Below are positions 62,493 through 64,000 of a stretch of DNA of 64,000 nt, one piece after another (position 1 is the first letter of the stretch; each line of letters begins with the position of its first letter). The stretch is from Marsupella aquatica (taxonomy: Eukaryota > Marchantiophyta), in NCBI GenBank assembly GCA_973895155.1, contig OZ316895.1, forward strand, positions 18,228,001-18,292,000, in the 5' to 3' direction. The position numbers and the translations under genes were made by a program. The notes under the pieces are model-generated. The model did not search any database. It was not told the DNA's origin and saw only the letters and a list, made by a program, of their open reading frames with translations.

Positions 62493-62510
62493 GGCGCCTA
62501 GTCAAAATCC
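62463..62510 (-). promoter_or_regulatory. Putative -1 ribosomal frameshift signal of element W
   Basis: On the minus strand: slippery heptamer G GAT TTT (62510-62504) in the gag-pro frame, a 5-base spacer, then a perfect 9-bp stem GGCGCCTTG (62498-62490) / CAAGGCGCC (62471-62463) with an 18-base loop. The gag-pro stop TAG is at 62500-62498. The pol frame is -1 and open from just upstream of the heptamer. This is the classical arrangement for making Gag-Pol. Confidence 0.75.
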
Positions 62511-64000
62511 TCAAATTTCCCTTCGTTCTTCTTCCCTTCCCGTAACTCTATACGATTTCTAGGATGGGCAGCTTGTACTGTTGGAAACTGAATCATCTTA
62601 GATCCATCTCTACTCCGGATCAAGGCCACATGCGTCCCATCGTCTAATACCTGTGTCGCCATCCTCATCTCAGTGATAAATGGCTGCCCTAAAATCATCT
62701 ACATGGGAAGACTCTCATGAACAAAAACATTCATTGGTTCCACAATGTCCCCAATTCAGAGCTTAACTCCGGGACAAGCTCCCCAAAAACTGTTCTTGTC
62801 CGCACTAATAGATCTAACTCCCCATCCACTGTGTCGATCTACTGCCCATTGTCCCTCCTCATAAATGCGCATCGAAATAATATTTACTTCAGAACCTGAA
62901 TCTAATAAAGCTCTCACAGGACTCTTAATTCTATCTAACTCCACCTCACATTCACTACACCCCCGTGCCCAATGCATTTTTCTGACATCCATGGCAATCG
63001 AGCACCAAGCTAAACCTCTCTCTCTCTCATCTGCCCTCATAACCTCCACCCCCACCTGCTTTTGACTCGAGGATTCTCCTTTCTCAAAGCCCTCTCGTTC
63101 CCCACTCACTTTACCCACAAATGGCATCACTCTATCTTCCCCTTCGTCCTCCGAGTCAAAACTCCCTTCTTCTGCCAAGGTACATGCCACCCCTTGCGGC
63201 CCTTCTTTTAGGATGCGTTTTCTCTTGACCTGCGTCAAGATAACATCTTGTACATCTCTCCTCATACACCCTATTACCTCCTTGTTTGTTAGACCTCTCA
63301 CCTCTTGATTCCAAAATTTGGCACCAACCGCATTAAAGTCAACCTCCCATTCAATTTCCCTCCCTAATACCCATCCTGGTTTCTTCCCTCCTATCTTCCC
63401 TCTCCCCTTTTGCTCTACCCTAGAACTCATCCCTGGTTCTTCCCTCTTAATCTCCCCTGACTCTCCTTCTTTCTTTTCCCCCTCTTTACTACTAAATGAT
63501 TCTCTCGAATCCCTTTGTTTCACCTCTACTATTACCTCGGAACTACCCTTCCCTTGCTGAATAGAGTTCACAAAAACTGGTGCTTTCCAACCAGTTTCAC
63601 TCCGCAAATACTCAGCATATCTCTTCTCACTCACCTCATCAAAACTAGACCTGGTACCACCACTCGCCTCTACCCTATCTCGTTCAGCTACATAAACCCT
63701 AGGCTCATACATCATTGCCCCAACCATTGCCTTCCCTCTATGCTTTTCAACAAGCATCTTCATCCCTCCCTTCCCAAAGTTTAATGGAACCCCTTCCCCA
63801 TCATCAAAGTATGCTAGTCTTTTCTTCCCTGGTTCCCCCACAAACTTGACCCATTGTTCTTTTAGGGCCTCCGTCAACTCCCTACACTCATTTCTGGTGT
63901 GATCCTTTGAATCACACCACATACACAAAGCATTTGGCCTCCTCTCAGCTGGTTCCCTTCTTGGAATCTCAGTTCTCTGAGACCTCTGCTCTATTACATG
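62498..64000 (-). pseudogene. Gag zinc knuckle and protease of element W, 5' end off the window
   Basis: One frame runs from the right edge to TAG at 62500-62498, broken by TGA at 62756-62758 and TAG at 62699-62701. A CCHC knuckle, CMWCDSKDHTRNEC, lies near 63925. A long charged linker rich in Glu, Lys and Gly follows. A retropepsin domain has ALLDSGSEVNIIS near 62905-62865, with the standard Asp-Ser-Gly, and MILGQPF near 62690. The gag capsid and LTR lie beyond 64000. The protease loop is canonical, unlike elements Z, G and D. Confidence 0.75.

Overview
This window looks like nuclear heterochromatin from a large plant (streptophyte) genome. Nearly everything recognisable is a retrotransposon or the remains of one: plant-type L1 LINEs whose ORF1 carries a DUF4283-like domain plus a CCHC knuckle, Ty3/gypsy elements of Athila/Tat appearance (no chromodomain, TGGCGC-type primer-binding sites), and a second, very different gypsy type at the right end. 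I see no bacterial-style operons, no rRNA or tRNA genes and no CRISPR. The lineage cannot be fixed from sequence alone; a seedless plant is a guess. The only host-like coding sequence is two decayed copies of one intron-containing gene with a ParB-like DGNHRL motif.

Layout, left to right. 1-1740: tail of a giant-LTR-type element (coiled-coil reading frame, then LTR-like sequence). 1741-4057: non-coding, with a family of GGGCACGA.GCCC hairpins. 4058-6704: gag-protease of a gypsy-like element D, cut by the next element. 6705-12296: a 5.6 kb long terminal repeat (copy C) of gypsy element G, itself carrying a LINE tail and a small inverted-repeat transposon. 12297-20646: primer-binding site, gag, protease and start of reverse transcriptase of G, split by a 4.66 kb solo LTR of the same family in the opposite orientation (copy A, 13834-18497, target duplication GTTGG). 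20644-22828: host-like gene copy 1. 22829-53250: a nested stack. The oldest layer is LINE3 (minus strand). Into its reverse transcriptase went LINE1 (23127-43773, 17-bp target duplication) and, about 0.5 kb away, another solo giant LTR (copy B, 44262-48885, AAGGC). Into ORF1 of LINE1 went a complete 13.2 kb Athila-like gypsy element Z (27830-41043, ACACG) whose two 1392-bp LTRs look identical. 53281-54087: host-like gene copy 2. 54088-59050: AT-rich and CT-rich sequence I cannot assign. 59055-64000: minus-strand gypsy element W, running off the right edge.

The most unusual biology seen: (i) the giant LTRs carry an open frame of about 1,200 codons inside the LTR itself, intact in copy B; (ii) element Z appears to use two recoding events, an A9 run between gag and protease and a UGA followed by CAAUUA before pol, and it has an extra 3 kb module after pol bounded by duplicated polypurine tracts and ending in a second, altered aspartic-protease fold; (iii) the non-coding parts of Z contain many copies of a short GGACGCT..AGCGTCC hairpin; (iv) element W has a textbook -1 frameshift signal (GGATTTT, 5-nt spacer, 9-bp stem) between gag-pro and pol. 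Each insertion boundary was checked by target duplications and by continuity of the interrupted reading frame. Identities were judged by eye, not computed.
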